Positions 49,985-63,118 of a stretch of 64,000 nt of DNA are shown here, piece by piece. The stretch is from the NCBI GenBank assembly GCA_028023455.1, contig JAQFVV010000055.1, forward strand, positions 7,561,680-7,625,679, read 5' to 3'. A program made the position numbers and the translations under genes. Source of the stretch: Epiperipatus broadwayi. Lineage: Eukaryota; Onychophora; Udeonychophora; Euonychophora; Peripatidae. The number at the start of each line of letters is the position of its first letter. Position 1 is the first letter of the stretch. A model generated the notes under the pieces. The model was not told the DNA's origin. It saw nothing but the letters and a program-made list of their open reading frames with translations, and ran no database searches.

Positions 49985-50345
49985 CAGGCAAAAACTCTCC
50001 ATACAGTAGTGCCACCCTGTGCCAACCAGAGTAATCAATGGATGCCAGAAGGCTTGTGCATAAAATCCCTATCTAGTGCCTATTCATCCAACATCCCCAG
50101 ACTAGTTTCTGGTTTGTGGCCTTCATCAGTGAGAAGCTTTGGATCTGAGAGCACTGCACCTAGATCTTAGGATCTAATGCAACCTTCATCTGCCATCTAT
50201 GAGAATAAAATTGAAAACCCAATATTTTCAATCTAAGCTCAGTAGCTTATATAGTCATATGGGTCTGAACCCAGTTAAGTACCCATACATTTTGGTATCT
50301 TTGGCTCTTTAACAACCATAGCCACCACTATCCTATTAGGAAGGA
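49985..50345 (-). repeat. SINE-like element, family F, full-length copy
   Basis: Read on minus from 50345: a tRNA-like head with GGGTTCAGACCC (B-box), a body, the hammerhead at 50092-50136, then a tail ending CACTACTGTATGGAGAG. A fragment of the tail recurs at 50410-50465. Confidence 0.75.
50092..50136 (-). ncRNA. Hammerhead ribozyme motif, family F
   Basis: CTTCTCA, CTGATGA (50123-50129), short helix II, GAAA (50106-50109), palindromic ACTAGT, C, TGGGGATG. Helix I TTCTCA/TGGGGA uses two G-U pairs; helix II is only 2 bp here. Confidence 0.55.
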
Positions 50346-50469
50346 TTGGTGTTAAATCACTCAACATCATATGATCACTATTTCTTATGCTAGCACATTA
50401 CTGTTATTAAAACAGGCAAAACTCTCTCCATACAGTAGTTCCACTCAGTGCCAACCAGAGTAATCAATA

Positions 50470-51540
50470 TACATATTTGTGGGTAAAAAATAATAAACCA
50501 AGTTTAATCTGTAGTGTTATGTTTTTTTAAAATAAAAACATTTTAAACAATATAATTTACAGTGTTAGTATTATTGTGGATATATGTCTGTGTTGTTTTA
50601 AAACAGAGACGTGTATTGTAATAGCTTTTTTGGTATTAGCTCTGGTAAAACGAAACGTATCACCCATGGCATTCTAAACACATGAATGTGATGTCATACT
50701 GTTAAATTTGGCATTATCTTCTCTGAAAGGCAATACTACTTTTATTTTTAGAAAACTTTTTTGACAATATATTAAGTAAAACTCTTTTTTATGTACTTCT
50801 GTCAAATTTGTGCACGATATTTCATTTATAATATAAAAGCATTTTCCTCAAGGTATTACTGTATTTTAATTTGTCTTTGGAAATATAAATAAATAAAAAA
50901 GAAAATATAATTAATAAGCTTTTTTTGAAAATATAGTAAAAGATAAAATATCTCAGAGAGATAGAGTGGGCGAAAAAAAAATAAAAACGTTTTAATTCAA
51001 AATCTCTTTCTTTTTAAAAGGTTAGCTACTTAGTAGCATTAAGTTTAACTTGTATTTTGTCTTAAATTCAAAATTGCTGAATATATTTGCAGTTGTTAAC
51101 ACTTGAAGAATTCTTGTAATGGTTGCAGTTAGAAAAAAATGTAGACTTGAATTTTTCTCTCTGCTTCTGTACTTTATTTATATAAAGTTTTTAAAAAACA
51201 AAATTATGTTATAAATAAACCATTAACATATATATAATATCAGCATATGGATATTAAATATATATACACAAGTGAAACATTTGTACAGTATACACAGACA
51301 GATATTCATAATATTTAATGTGTATATATATAAAGTATGCAAATTTATGCATATATATTTGCATAAATGTGCTATGTATTGTGTTTTGATATGTTTTATA
51401 ATATACACAAATGTGTGTGCATATATATAATAAATAATTACAATCTTAAATATATGTAAAAATCATATGATGATTTCCAAGTACTATTAATAAGTGATTG
51501 AAATGCCCTCTAGTTGCAGCAGCTAGAAATAATTTCAATT
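50470..51540. other. AT-rich, no gene recognised
   Basis: Only short TATA/TGTG tracts. Confidence 0.4.
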
Positions 51541-52605
51541 ATTTATTAATAGTATCATCAGTTGGTCCAGATTACCGTCTCTACAAGATAGTCAATCCTC
51601 ATACTTTAATGGACAAGCTTCAATCTACTCCACACTCCAAATCTTCAACCATCCATCCAATTAAAAATTTGAAGACGGAATGCTCAAAGGCCAACCTGAG
51701 GCCAATATTTTTTTCACACCCAGGTTGACCTAAAGTCAATCTGACCCCTCATATAAGGACATAATCCATTTAATACATATACAAGGAATGGGCAGACATC
51801 TCTACTATGTAATAATTGAAACACAAGCTTATTATATACCTGTGTCTATATGTGTAATATCTAGGGTATATGAGCACAGACTTTCACACAACCCACCACT
51901 CTATTTCATAACACTGATGCACTTGAACACATATATGTTGAAAAGATAAATAATCACCAATATACATATTTCATGCTAAACCAGCAATCATCAGTTGGTC
52001 CAGATTACCATCTCTACACATATATGCTACAAGTGCTCAGATATATATTAAGATAGCCAATCCTCATACTTTAATGGACAAGCGTCAATCTACTCCACAC
52101 TCCAAATCTTCAACCATCCATCCAATTGAAGCTTGTGTTTAAGTTATTACATAGTAGATATGTCTGCCCATCCCTTGTATATGTATTAAATGGATTATGT
52201 TCTTTCATGAGGGGTCAGATTAACTTTAGGTTAACATGGGTGTGACAAAAATCTCAGCCTCAGGTTGGCCTTTGAGCATTCCATCTTCAGATTTTCAATT
52301 GGATGGATGGTTGAAGAGTTGGAGTGTGGAGTAAACTGAAGCTTGTCCATTAAAGTATGAGGTTTGTCTATCTTAATATATATCTGAGCACTTATAGCAT
52401 ATATGGGTAGAGATGGTATTCTGGACCAACTGATGATTGCTGGTTTAGCATAAAATATGTATTTTAGTGATTATTTATCTTTTCAACATATATGTGCTCA
52501 AGTGTGTCAGTGTTATGAGATAGAGTGGAGAGTGGTGAGTTGTGTGAAAATCTGTGCTCATATATCCTATATATTACATATATAGACACAGGTATATAGT
52601 AAGCT
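51541..52605. repeat. Three family L copies, two minus and one plus, forming a fold-back
   Basis: 51541-51835 and 51845-52135 are minus copies in tandem; 52136-52605 is the inverted plus copy. The junction near 52135 joins CCAATTGAAG to GCTTGTGTTTAAG, so a truncated minus copy abuts the plus copy at its 5' end. The plus copy has AAAA instead of GAAA (52451-52454). Confidence 0.8.
51954..52000 (-). ncRNA. Hammerhead ribozyme, family L, all core residues present
   Basis: GACCAA, CTGATGA, helix II TGCT/AGCA, GAAA, ATATGTAT, A, TTGGTG. Helix I is ACCAA/TTGGT. It differs from the 19.9-kb copy only by a C to T change in helix III, which keeps a G-U pair. Confidence 0.75.
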
Positions 52606-52689
52606 TGTGTTTCAGATATATTCAATATTGTAATTAATTATTATTTCACATTTCCACATTTGTCCATTTATTTTCAGAGTTTAAAGTGA

Positions 52690-52805
52690 GTAGAAATAGC
52701 TCGGTTGGGTAAACTTTAATATTGGTCATTTCAAAACAATTTGCATTAAATATATTGGCTGGTTTAATATTTTCTCCTCTGACTGGTTCAAATCCAGTCT
52801 TGAAG
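52690..52805 (+). repeat. tRNA-like fossil with split A- and B-box
   Basis: TAGCTCGGTTGGGTAA (52697) is a good A-box and CTGGTTCAAATCCAG (52786-52800) a good T-arm/B-box, but they are about 90 bases apart and the anticodon region is unrecognisable. Probably a SINE head with an insertion. Confidence 0.5.
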
Positions 52806-53910
52806 TGTAGTAATACATGGTTATTTCTTTTTGCTGTAAAAAGTTACTGAATGCAGTAGAAAAAGAGCATTTCAATTATTCATTAGTAGTACTTGAAAAT
52901 CATCATACAACTTTACATAGTCTGGTAATTCTCCTTTTCCTTATCCTATTTGTAATTAGCTGGCTTAAGCATTTTGAACATTAACTAGTAAAGGTTTATT
53001 TTGCACGTTACTTTTATTAATTGTAGTTGAGTATGCCTTTGGTTACAGTTAACAAAAGTAACATATGGAGTAAGCCTTTACTTAGCTAACATTTGAAACA
53101 TTTAAACAAACTAATTTTTACACACACATATATATATATATTATTAAAAGGAGGTTGCCTTGACAACAGTTTAAAATTGTTGATTGTTATTGATATTGGG
53201 ATTGTCTAAGTGTTGACTGATTTTTAATAATATATATACATTGTAAGTATATATAATAAAAAGTGAGGGAAATATATAAATAATATAAATAGAAAATGGC
53301 TATCACATTGGATGCCGAAATTGTAAGTGGAGGGGAGCTGTCTTAGAGAATAAACTAAACAAATAAATACTCCTCACAAAAAAAAACAACTACACGGCTG
53401 CAGCCTTTTTCAGAGTTTTAAAATATTAAATAAAATAATTACAAATAAATAAAAATTAAAAATATTTCAGGATTTTATAACTAATTAATAATTGTGAAAA
53501 AACTTTTAATCAATATAGCTAGCTAACAAAGGACATTTTATTGAATCCAACTATATCCTATCTTAATTAAATTTCATGTTTTAAAATTATAAATAAAGAT
53601 ATAAACTAAAGTTAATAAGGTAATCCTATATTATAATGGATATGCACGACTAGCTATTTCATATATAATAAATCATAACAATTTATTAACTATACTTTTA
53701 TTATTTCTAAAGAACTAAATACTGTTGCCAAGTGTGATATTAAACGATCATTTATTGATAACTATATATTAAAATATGTTTAAAATATCATACTACAAAA
53801 TAAAATATAAAGATGACATGTGACAATATATTACTAATTAAATGATGGTAGAAAATGCAAAAACATGAAAGTCAAAGTAATTTAATAAATATATGTTTTA
53901 TTTACAAATG
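52806..53910. other. No gene; dispersed repeat at 53148-53235
   Basis: 53150-53230 is another copy of the GGAGGTTGCCTTGACAA repeat. The rest is AT-rich spacer. Confidence 0.45.
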
Positions 53911-54176
<266 letters not shown>

Positions 54177-54254
54177 CAACAATTCAATTTATTTAAACCA
54201 ACATGCTCTACAGGCACATATAAAAGGCCTAATTACAGAACAGAATTTAAAAAG

Positions 54255-54350
54255 AGACATATGACTTTATTGTTCAAGAGTTCGTAAAAAGTTCAAGCAC
54301 CAGAATCGTTCTTTGGATCTCCCTATTCGAGGTTGGATGTTCTTCATACT
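54255..54350 (-). repeat. tRNA-like monomer, single copy of the 30.9-31.3-kb family
   Basis: TTCAAGAGTTCGTAAAAAGTT and CCAGAATCGTTC on plus match that array. Confidence 0.55.
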
Positions 54351-54414
54351 GTTTCAAAACAAATAATTAAGGTTATTAATAATAAAAAAAAGAAAATATT
54401 TTCTCAAACTCTCG

Positions 54415-55775
54415 AAAATATTAATATCATTTATGTTCTTTATTATTTTTACAATGCTTTTTCTACCAACTATTGACAGTTACTATTGCCCCAGCAATCT
54501 TCTTCAGAGCTATAACAAACACAATACAAATAGGTAAATACAAATATACATAAACTTATAATTTTACAATTTATCAATGCCTTTTATTATCCACTATTGA
54601 CGGTTTTGATTGCCCCTGCAAATCTTATTCAGAACAAACACTGTACAAATAGATAAATACAACAAGAACTATGAGAAACACAAATTGCTAAGAAATCATG
54701 TCATATATCACATGACCCAATTTAACAAGCTTGTATTACAAATGTTATCTTAAGCTTGCCAATAACTCTTAATAAGCTTTTCAAAATATCTCCAACTCCA
54801 GACCGGTTTCTGTTTCTGGCTTCCTCAGTCAAATGCTAAGATATTCAAGCTTTAGATTTAAAATGCCAGGTCAAGCCCAGTACTTTATTTAATGGTTAAC
54901 TATTAAGTACTGAAATATTCAGACATCCACATGTCTACAAATCCAGATATCTGATTTAAATAGCCATATGGGACTGAACTAAGTTCAAATACATCATATA
55001 TTGATAGCTTTGACAATATAAAATCACCAAAGCCTTAATGGCAAAAAATATAATTGCAAAGAAATCAATTCATATATCACATGACTCAATTTAACAAGTT
55101 GGTATTACAAATGTTATCTAATGAGCTTGCCAATAGTTATTAACAAGCTTTTCAAAATAAAGCCAACCCAGACCAGTTCCTGTTTCTGGATTCCTATTAA
55201 GGCTTTGCTGATTTTATATTTTTAAACCTATTAATGTATGTTGTATCTGAACATAGTTCAGTTTCTTATGGCTATTTTCTGAAAATTTCAGATTTTCTAC
55301 ATAATAGTTAACCATTGGATAAAGTACTGGGATTGACCTAGAATTTTAAATCTAATGCTTTTGAATATCATAGCACCTAACTGAGGAAGCCAGAAGCAGA
55401 AACCAGTCTGGGGTTGTGGATATTCTGAAAATCTTGTTAAGAGCTATTGGCAAACTCATTAGATAATCTAAATAGAAATGTACATAAACATATATTTATA
55501 TTTGTATTCATGTATTTGTATTGTGTTTGTTATAGTTCTGAAGAAGATTGCTGGGGCAATAGAAACTGTCAATAGTGGGTAGTAAAAATATTGTAAAAAG
55601 TAATAATATATAAAAGGTAAAATTATATGTTCATGTATATTTGTATTCATGTGTTTGTATTGTGTTTGTTATATATAATTCTGAAGAAAATTGCTGGGGT
55701 AACTGAAACCATCAACAGTGGGTAGTAAAAAGCATTGTAAAAAGTAATGAAGAACATAAATGATATTAATGTTAT
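54415..55775. repeat. Nested 1.35-kb fold-back: Q-Q-N / N-Q-Q
   Basis: From left to right: two family Q hammerhead-like repeats (minus), a SINE-like family N copy (minus) plus a second truncated copy, then a plus-strand N copy and two plus-strand Q copies. The outermost bases match as complements (AATATCATTTATGTTCTT against AAGAACATAAATGATATT). Intact cores: CTGAAGA...GAAA at 55538-55565 and 55681-55708. N has CTGAGGA...GAAACCGGTC at 54790-54832 (minus) and CTGAGGA...GAAACCAGTC at 55381-55408 (plus) but poor helices I and II. Confidence 0.75.
55536..55577 (+). ncRNA. Hammerhead-like motif, family Q
   Basis: CTGAAGA (55538-55544), hairpin ATTGC-TGGG-GCAAT, GAAA (55562-55565), CTGTC. Helix II is clear; helix I is short (GTT/AAT), so activity is uncertain. 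Confidence 0.45.
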
Positions 55776-56315
55776 ATGGATTTGGAAATACAATAAGAAA
55801 GATAAAGTTATAATATTTTGGGAAATATAAAACCTTAATATTCAAATTCAGTTATATTTAATATAATGTGCTATATGTGTTAAGACAAACCATGCAATAA
55901 AGAAAAATTCTTCAAATTTAAACCAATGACAGTATAATATTGCAGAGTGGAACCCTCATTTCGTTACTGTAGGAGTGTTGGTGGACCAAATTTCAATCAT
56001 TTTGTTAATGGTTTGCTAATATTTCAGTGATGCACGTGATAAATGGTAAATATATATTGTTTTTTTTTTTTTTAAAAAAGTTTAGACTAAAATGTATTTT
56101 AGTGATTTTAATTAGAAAAGTTGTATTTTTTAAAAAGTCTATGAAATTTTTTCTCTTGATAGCAAAAGTTGATTTTTTGAAAAATGCTTTCCATATATTT
56201 ATTGTAAATGACCTTTAATACACTTGATTTTACTTTCAAATATTAAACGTATGGCAATATTTGGAATAATTGCAAAAAATTTATGAATGCTGAAAACTTA
56301 AAAATAATATATGAG
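55776..56315. other. AT-rich, no gene recognised
   Basis: T-rich ORF-like stretch at 56027-56218 without a recognisable product. Confidence 0.4.
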
Positions 56316-57530
56316 GAGGGGTGTCCAAAAAACCTTGTAAATTTTGTAATAAAAATTTGTGTGTTTTTCTGAAGGTTAGTGATGATGGTGTTTTAGTTGT
56401 ATTTATTTATTGGACTACTTCATTTATGTGATATAAGTATTAAATGTCTTTAGAAAAATGTAACTTTATTTAAATATTCCAAATATATCCAATTGTTGGT
56501 AATAGCACACAGGTTAGTATGTGAACAACGTTTTGAGAGATTATTCTCCTCTCTTCTTCAGGTGTTACTAACCTGATAAGTGACAGTACTAGAATGGGGA
56601 TCGAACCTGGACCCATAGATTCTTAAATATTGAATTTTAAGATAATAGCTGGGCTCAGTTAGTTAGAGCACTATCTTAAAATTCAATATTCAAAAATCTA
56701 AAGATCCAGGTTCGATTCTCATGCTAGTACTGTCACTGGTCAAACCAGCAATATTTGAAGAAGAGGAGAGAGTAATAACACTTGAAACATTGTTCTTATA
56801 CTAACCTATGTGCTATTACTAACAGTTGAATGTATTTGGAATATTTAAATAAAGTTAAATTTTTCTAAAGACATTCAATAATTAGTATTAGATGATAAAA
56901 ATAGTCTAATGTATAAATACAAACAAAAATTGTGTATTTATTTATAGGTGTTACAAATTGGATCTCCTTCAAAGTACTGCTCAATCCTGAAGCTCTTACA
57001 AAGTGACATATTTTAATGCCTCTATCATATTTTCTTCACCACTTCCAAGTCCACAAACCTTTTTCCTTTGAGACATTTTTATTCAGGGGAATAAAAAGAA
57101 GTCACACAGAGTGAGATTGCATGAATATAATGGATGGATAAGCTGACATGCTATTTTTGACTAAAATAATTTCACCCTCAAGGCTTTGCATACTAGTGCA
57201 TTGTGATGATAAATCTTGCTCTCACCATATTGCCACAAATTGGGATGTTTTCATTCTACCACATCACACAAATGTTACCAAACTTGTAGGTAAAATGCCT
57301 GATCATTACAAATAAATTCTGAATAATCAATACAATTTATAGGAGAAAAATTGGCATTGATTTGACATTGTGCTTCACTCACTAGGTTTTGTGGGGAATG
57401 TTGAATTTGAACGATTCCATTAAACCATTCATAAACTCATGCTTTCTTTAGGGCAGCTCACTTATAAGCTGTTCTGAACATGTCAATCATTTCACCTGCC
57501 ATTTTCTCTAACAGAAAACAGAATTTATTG
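56316..57530 (-). pseudogene. mariner transposase fossil, split by a SINE pair
   Basis: The minus strand from about 57530 reads, in pieces: MIDMFRTAYK, VYEWFN, then SEFICNDQAFYLQV, KHPNLWQYGE, YHHN, then SFYSPE, CLKGKRFVDLEVVKK, and IEQYFEGD. This is the order of mariner transposases: N-terminal DNA-binding part, EFxxxGQ...FYL, the HHDNAP catalytic box (the D is lost here), the FFLFP..K..LKG(R/K)RF box and the C-terminal YFEGD. At the far end GAGGGGTGTCC (56316) fits a mariner terminal repeat. Stops, shifts and a large deletion make it dead. SINEs at about 56365-56905 lie between the coding end and this terminus. Confidence 0.75.
56360..56910. repeat. Head-to-head pair of tRNA-derived SINEs, family S, inside mariner
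   Basis: Plus copy: A-box GGCTCAGTTAGTTAGAGCA (56652), B-box GGTTCGATTC (56709), GAAAC near 56783. Minus copy: B-box GGTTCGATCC (56599-56608), CTGAAGA (56555-56561), helix II GAGAG/CTCTC, then AAAACGTTG; GGTTAGTA before the core pairs with TACTAACC after it. Each copy has lost one core base (G to A in minus, C to T in plus). AAAAATTTGTGT and AAAAATTGTGT flank the pair as a likely target duplication. Confidence 0.75.
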
Positions 57531-59084
57531 TATTCCAACTTTTCAACCTTCACAAAAATCAACAAATAAGAGATATGCACTTAACCAAAAATTTTCTATA
57601 TGGTACCATGATTTCACTTGATAATGCTAATCTTGAGAATGGATGTGATGTGATGCAATGTGACTTCTCCTTATATGGAGTCAGGAATCTCTCAGAAACT
57701 ATGCCCAGAGAAACCTGTTAGCCACTTTGACTTCCCTTTTCATTCCCCACCCCAAGTTTTCCCATATTGCCATTATCACAATATAATCTTTGTCAACTCC
57801 ATGACCTTTATATCTAAATTCACCCTATCTTTTTCCAAACCCAGATAAAAACCAATAAGCCACTTTCTGTGTAATTATTTTGTTCATATTTATTCTCCCA
57901 TAATTTAATTATTTATTTGGACCATTTCTGCTTTCAGACATTTACGTTTAACAGATACCTAATATTTTCTATGCCTTCCACAACTTGTGGACTAAATCAC
58001 CCATATTTTTCAATTTATGTGTATATTCCCTTGTTGCTAAAGATCCCGTTTAAGTTTTAAACACTAAACTACTTTCCTTGCTATTATCATAAATTATCTC
58101 ACACCCAATATTCTGTTTACTTCTATAAATATTTAAACTCTTTTTACTCTCCATACTAACTCTCCATCTATCCAACTCCCTATTCTTTATTAATGCATGG
58201 TGAATGCAAATCTCTCAAAAGACATCTAGTGGTAGAAGCATGTATTATAGCAGAATCACTCACCATAGAATAATTCCATGTTTTTTGGATACCATCTCAT
58301 GCATACAAATTTTTTTTTGTAATAAACACTTTTATTTACTATGAACAAAAAAATAAAAACTATGAACAAAAAAATAAAAAAATAATTGTTTCTTCAATCA
58401 CAATTGGGATTCTTATATTTAATTTGTGGTAAAAGCACGAGGTATCCAGAAGTTAAATAATTCAGTTATTTTTTATTTTATAAAAAAAGATTGAATTACT
58501 TAATTTCTAAATATCCTGACTATTATTTCAAGTTAAATATAAAAATCTCAATTGTAGCTGAAGAAACAATTTTTTCTTAACTTTTTAGACTACAGTAAAT
58601 AATAGTATTTATTATAGATATAGATTAGTTATTTATTTATTATTAACATTCATAAAAAAGTGCATGTACATTAGCTTGAAATGCTGATCTTTAGTTTATT
58701 ACAATTTATATACATCACACTATATAAATAAATATCTCATTTACATATGTTTAGTTTCATTTAAGAATGACGTGTCATAAATTCTAGAAAATTTCATAGG
58801 CGTCATTCATTCAGACATGGTAAAGAGTAATTTAAAGTGATTGGTTTATCTTCATGCTTTCATTTCCAGTGCTTAAGATTTACCCATAGTTAAGCATTTG
58901 GGTTGAAAGAATAGGTAGATTCATTCTATTCTTTCGCAAAGACTTTATCTTGTGTTGGAAATGAAAGTATTCATTTATTATTAACATTCATAAAAAAGTG
59001 CATTGGCTTGAAATTCTGATCTTTACTTTATTTCAGCTTAAAGTAAATCAAATAGATGCTATTATTAATTTTTATTTCTAATTA
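57531..59084. other. No gene recognised
   Basis: 57.65-58.2 kb is pyrimidine-rich on plus, with a 62-codon ORF (57660-57848) of no known family. 58620-58680 and 58975-59035 share a direct repeat (TTATTATTAACATTCATAAA). Confidence 0.4.
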
Positions 59085-59310
59085 AAACAGGCAAAATTCT
59101 CCATACAGTAGTATCACTCAGTGCAAGTCAGAGTAATCAATGGATTCCAGAAGGCTTATGAATAAAATCCCTATCTAGTGTCTACTCATCCAATATCCCC
59201 AGTCTAGTTTCTGTCTTGTGGCTTTCATCAGTGAGGAGCCTTGTATCTGAGAGCACTGCACCTGGATATTGTGGCACAACTGCATGGAGAGTTTTGTCTG
59301 TTTTAATAAC
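59085..59310 (-). repeat. SINE-like element, family F, with hammerhead motif
   Basis: Minus: GCTCCTCA, CTGATGA (59225-59231), AAGCCACAAGACA, GAAA (59208-59211), CTAGAC, TGGGGATAT. Helix I is intact; helix II is damaged. Confidence 0.65.
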
Positions 59311-59477
59311 AGTTATGAGCAAGCGTAAAAAATGGTGATCAGGTGATGTTTGGTGGTTTAATTTCCATTTCATAATGGTTTATCTTAGTCTACCAACTTT
59401 GATTCATGGTTGGCTAGTTGCATCATAGTTGAAGATTAGAATTTCTCATTATAGTTTCAATATTTGTATACTTTATT

Positions 59478-59550
59478 GATTAAAGGAGGTTATCTTGACA
59501 AGAGATAAAGATTGTTGACTTTTTAATGATGGTATTGTTAAAGTGTTGAG
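59478..59550 (+). repeat. Dispersed GGAGGTTATCTTGACAA repeat
   Basis: Same family as 31808, 46990 and 53150. Confidence 0.6.
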
Positions 59551-59556
59551 TGCTTT

Positions 59557-59557
59557 T

Positions 59558-59601
<44 letters not shown>
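59557..59601. repeat. (CA)n(TA)n microsatellite
   Basis: About 11 CA then 11 TA, ending exactly at the start of the next element. Confidence 0.95.
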
Positions 59602-62600
59602 TGTAACCGTAAATCTTGATGTCCAGCTAATGGCCACCGAAGGCCATTGCCCTCTCAACTACCTATCGTGCCGAACTCGTTGCGGCACCAAAATTTGTAA
59701 CCATTTGATTGTGCGGTCCCAATTACGTAACGTAAGTGCACTAGGAATTGTAACTTCGATCACTAATCAATTCCTGCTGTACATTGTCAGCTATTAAGAG
59801 CTGTATCCAAAAGCATATCATGCTATCTATTTTATGCACCAAAGACCACAACTACAGACCAAACTAATGATCTAACATAAACTTTTTACAATTTATTTGA
59901 TCGCAGCCAGGGTATACCACGAAGACCTATCGTAGTATTTTTATAAAACACATTAAACAAATTATAAGTGCAATGTTATTACTTTTAAACCTTAATTTGC
60001 GATTTTTATTGTATGAGACCCAATGGCCGACCATGTACAAGATGGCATAATTTGTGGAATTACATAAGATTATGAAATTTTAAACCATCTATATGATTTT
60101 TAATACAAATGCTAGTCCAGGTAAAGCTTTGCAATAAATAAATATAAATACTTGGGTTCTTTTTTTTATAGTTTACTATATTATTGAGACTCTTATTATA
60201 CTGATAAATGACAATTTAAAAACGTTAAGTAAATATATTTAATCATGTCATTATTTGGTAAATCTGTTTACAAGTTTAATAATTAATTTGTATTTTATAC
60301 TACAATCAACTACGCAAAGCCACAATGATGGAAAAGGTAAATGGGATTTTATTGTACCTTACTCATCATAAACTACCAAAGACGAAAAGCATCTAAATGT
60401 TTTCTCAAAAATATTTATAAACTCTTATATCATGTTGACGATAATATGTAATTCAATGTATGCTCTTCAATGTATGCTCTATCCAAAGTTTATGATTTCT
60501 GATGTTATGAATGACACATAGCAACGGCACAGTAAGTTTAATTATAAATCAACTTTTATTTACAAATTTATGAACAATAAGTAATTAATTTCAATATTCT
60601 AAATAAAACATAAATAAACAAATCAAATAAATAAATTATAATTCAATCGACTTTCTTCAATACATCTCATAGGTACAGTATTTAAAAACCTAATCCTACC
60701 TTATATTTCAATTTGATATACTGAATATTGAGGAATTTATGATAAATTCAGCATCAATTCATGAAATATTGAACGTCATTTCCAGATTCAATAAATCCCT
60801 ACTGTACACCTATAATAATATAATAAATAATATGATGTCTGTATGATTTAGCTATAATGTAATCATTAATTAAAGTGACAATTTAAACTTACGTTCGGGT
60901 AAATAATAATCAACCAACAGTTAATTATTATGAAGTACTTGAATAGAATGTCCTGTTACCATTTAATAATCTAACCGATAAATTATGCTTACAAATGAAG
61001 AAGATGATTTAGCAGATTAACTAAAATACTTTGCCCAACTTATCTCTGTGAAGCAAAACATATTCCTGTGGATGCATTCATCTATACGTAGGAATTAAAT
61101 AATACTAAACGTTTTGTGTATTTAAACACCATCATAAAGTAATACGTATAATCACACAATTCCGCGGATTAACCACCAGCGCAGGAATGTGTGTAAAATA
61201 CAAAAATGGCAATTAAAATAATCTGCGGATTAACCACCAGCACAGATTAAAGCCCTTTAACATTCTAAAACAACATTATTATTTACTTCACATTAAAGTG
61301 CAAAATCATCCTCCTCAGTTCTTCTGACTATTCAGAATACACTAACACTTTAGCAAATGTGGGTTCTTGCATAATAAAATGTTACGCTAATCAGGACAAC
61401 TAATGTACTACTTATCTTGCTTAAAATAAACATGTGTAATATAATATAAGTAATATTGGCATAGGAATACAAATCTGGAAAGACTCACAAAACATCTCAC
61501 AAAGATTGATATATCTCATGAATTCATTTAGTACTGTTTAAGCTTTTTCGCGAGCGCTATTCTCTTGAATAAATATTTTATTCAACCCCTATTAATTGAA
61601 ACTTAATAAAATATAACTTATGAACTTCATATGCGAGTTCATATAACGATAAGATTAAACAATACATTATTCATCAAATACATAAAATTTAACGGTGTGT
61701 GTGATAAAACTAAATGTATAGCATTTATAGTTCAATACATGAATTTTAGCAGATGTGTGTATCACAAATTGAATTGTATAGCATTTCATAACTCCTAATG
61801 TGATCTGTGGAATCCATGTATGATGTGTAGAATAATAGGTATACGAGGTAATAGCTATAACTGTAGTTAAATTCCATACATGCAATTCTATCCATTTGAT
61901 TAGTTATTATAAGCAATATTAGATTAACGATTTTACATGGCTACATAAACATGAAACAATTTCAAAACATGATACGCAGAATTTAAATGAAAATGTTTTT
62001 CATAAAGTTATTAATCTCTACATTTCTCTATTAAAAGTGTTCCAAGTTTATCACATCCATGCAAGTATTTATTTATCCACGCGTTAATCCAGGAATACTA
62101 ATTACAGCAATTAATTTATTCATTTCAAACCGATGACAAAATTATAAAATAGCTTTGATTAATTATTTGAAAACTGTTTATTATCCAAATGTTAAACAAA
62201 TTAACTAGCAAATATTACTGGCATTGTAAAGTTAAATATCAATCAATATTATATTTTATTAGAATTAAAAAAATGGAAATATTAAAATATTTTGATAACT
62301 TTAACGTTTTACTTTAACTTAAAATTCTTCTTCTTTAAAAAACAAATTTTCATATTCATAAAACTTCTGTAATTAAAATACTTATTTAATTTTTCCAAAT
62401 TGTAGAATAATAAATATTTCAAAACATACCAAAATCCTGTATTTAATTCTTTCAAACTTAAAGTGGGAAGCTCCGACATTTTAAAATGTAATATTGGAAA
62501 ATTTATTACCGATGATTCGATCCACTTGGCCAGCCGACTTGAACAGACTTTTAAATTTAGCAATTCATCTTATAATTAATTACCACTATGTTATATTTAC

Positions 62601-63118
62601 TTTTATAGCAACTTTTGTGGTAATCCGTTTACTTATTAACTATTTTAAATTAAGCTTATCAAATTTACACCATTTGCCTTTTACCATTTTCTTTTCTTTC
62701 TCCCTCCAAAAGCAAACTAACAGACAATCTTCTCTTAAATTCGCGCTCTTTTCTTTTTTTTACATTGAGACGCATACGTAATTATTGTATTTATTTTTTA
62801 ATAATTAATTTTAACTGAATAAATGGTCTTTTAATTCAATGGAAATAATAATTTAAGATCATTTTAAACAAATAAAAATAAAGTATTATTTTTAATACTA
62901 TTTTACCAAATTTTAATGTGTTGTCAAATTTTTAAAAAGTTAAATGTTTTAATATGAGTTAGTATATGGGAAGAAGCAAATTTAAATTTATCAAAATAAT
63001 ATAAGAGAGTAATCTGTTCAAAGTGCAGCTCAAGCCAATCAAATCACCAAAAGAAGAAAGAAAATTTTTATACTAGTTACATCAGTTAATATATTTTATA
63101 CTAAAATATATGGTTACA
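59602..63118. mobile_element. Putative long-LTR or TIR element, TGTAACC...GGTTACA
   Basis: It begins TGTAACC straight after (TA)n and ends GGTTACA straight before (AT)n: a 7-bp perfect terminal inversion in TA-rich flanks. Composition at 59602-59960 and 61140-61250 is clearly less AT-rich than the surroundings. No long ORF. A 20-base motif, GCGGATTAACCACCAGC plus CAG, occurs twice at 61163 and 61223. Boundaries rest on termini only. Confidence 0.45.

Noticed and set aside
62309-62781. Overlapping ORFs of 84 and 95 codons on opposite strands
   Set aside because: AT-rich chance ORFs inside a probable LTR-like element; no recognisable domain.
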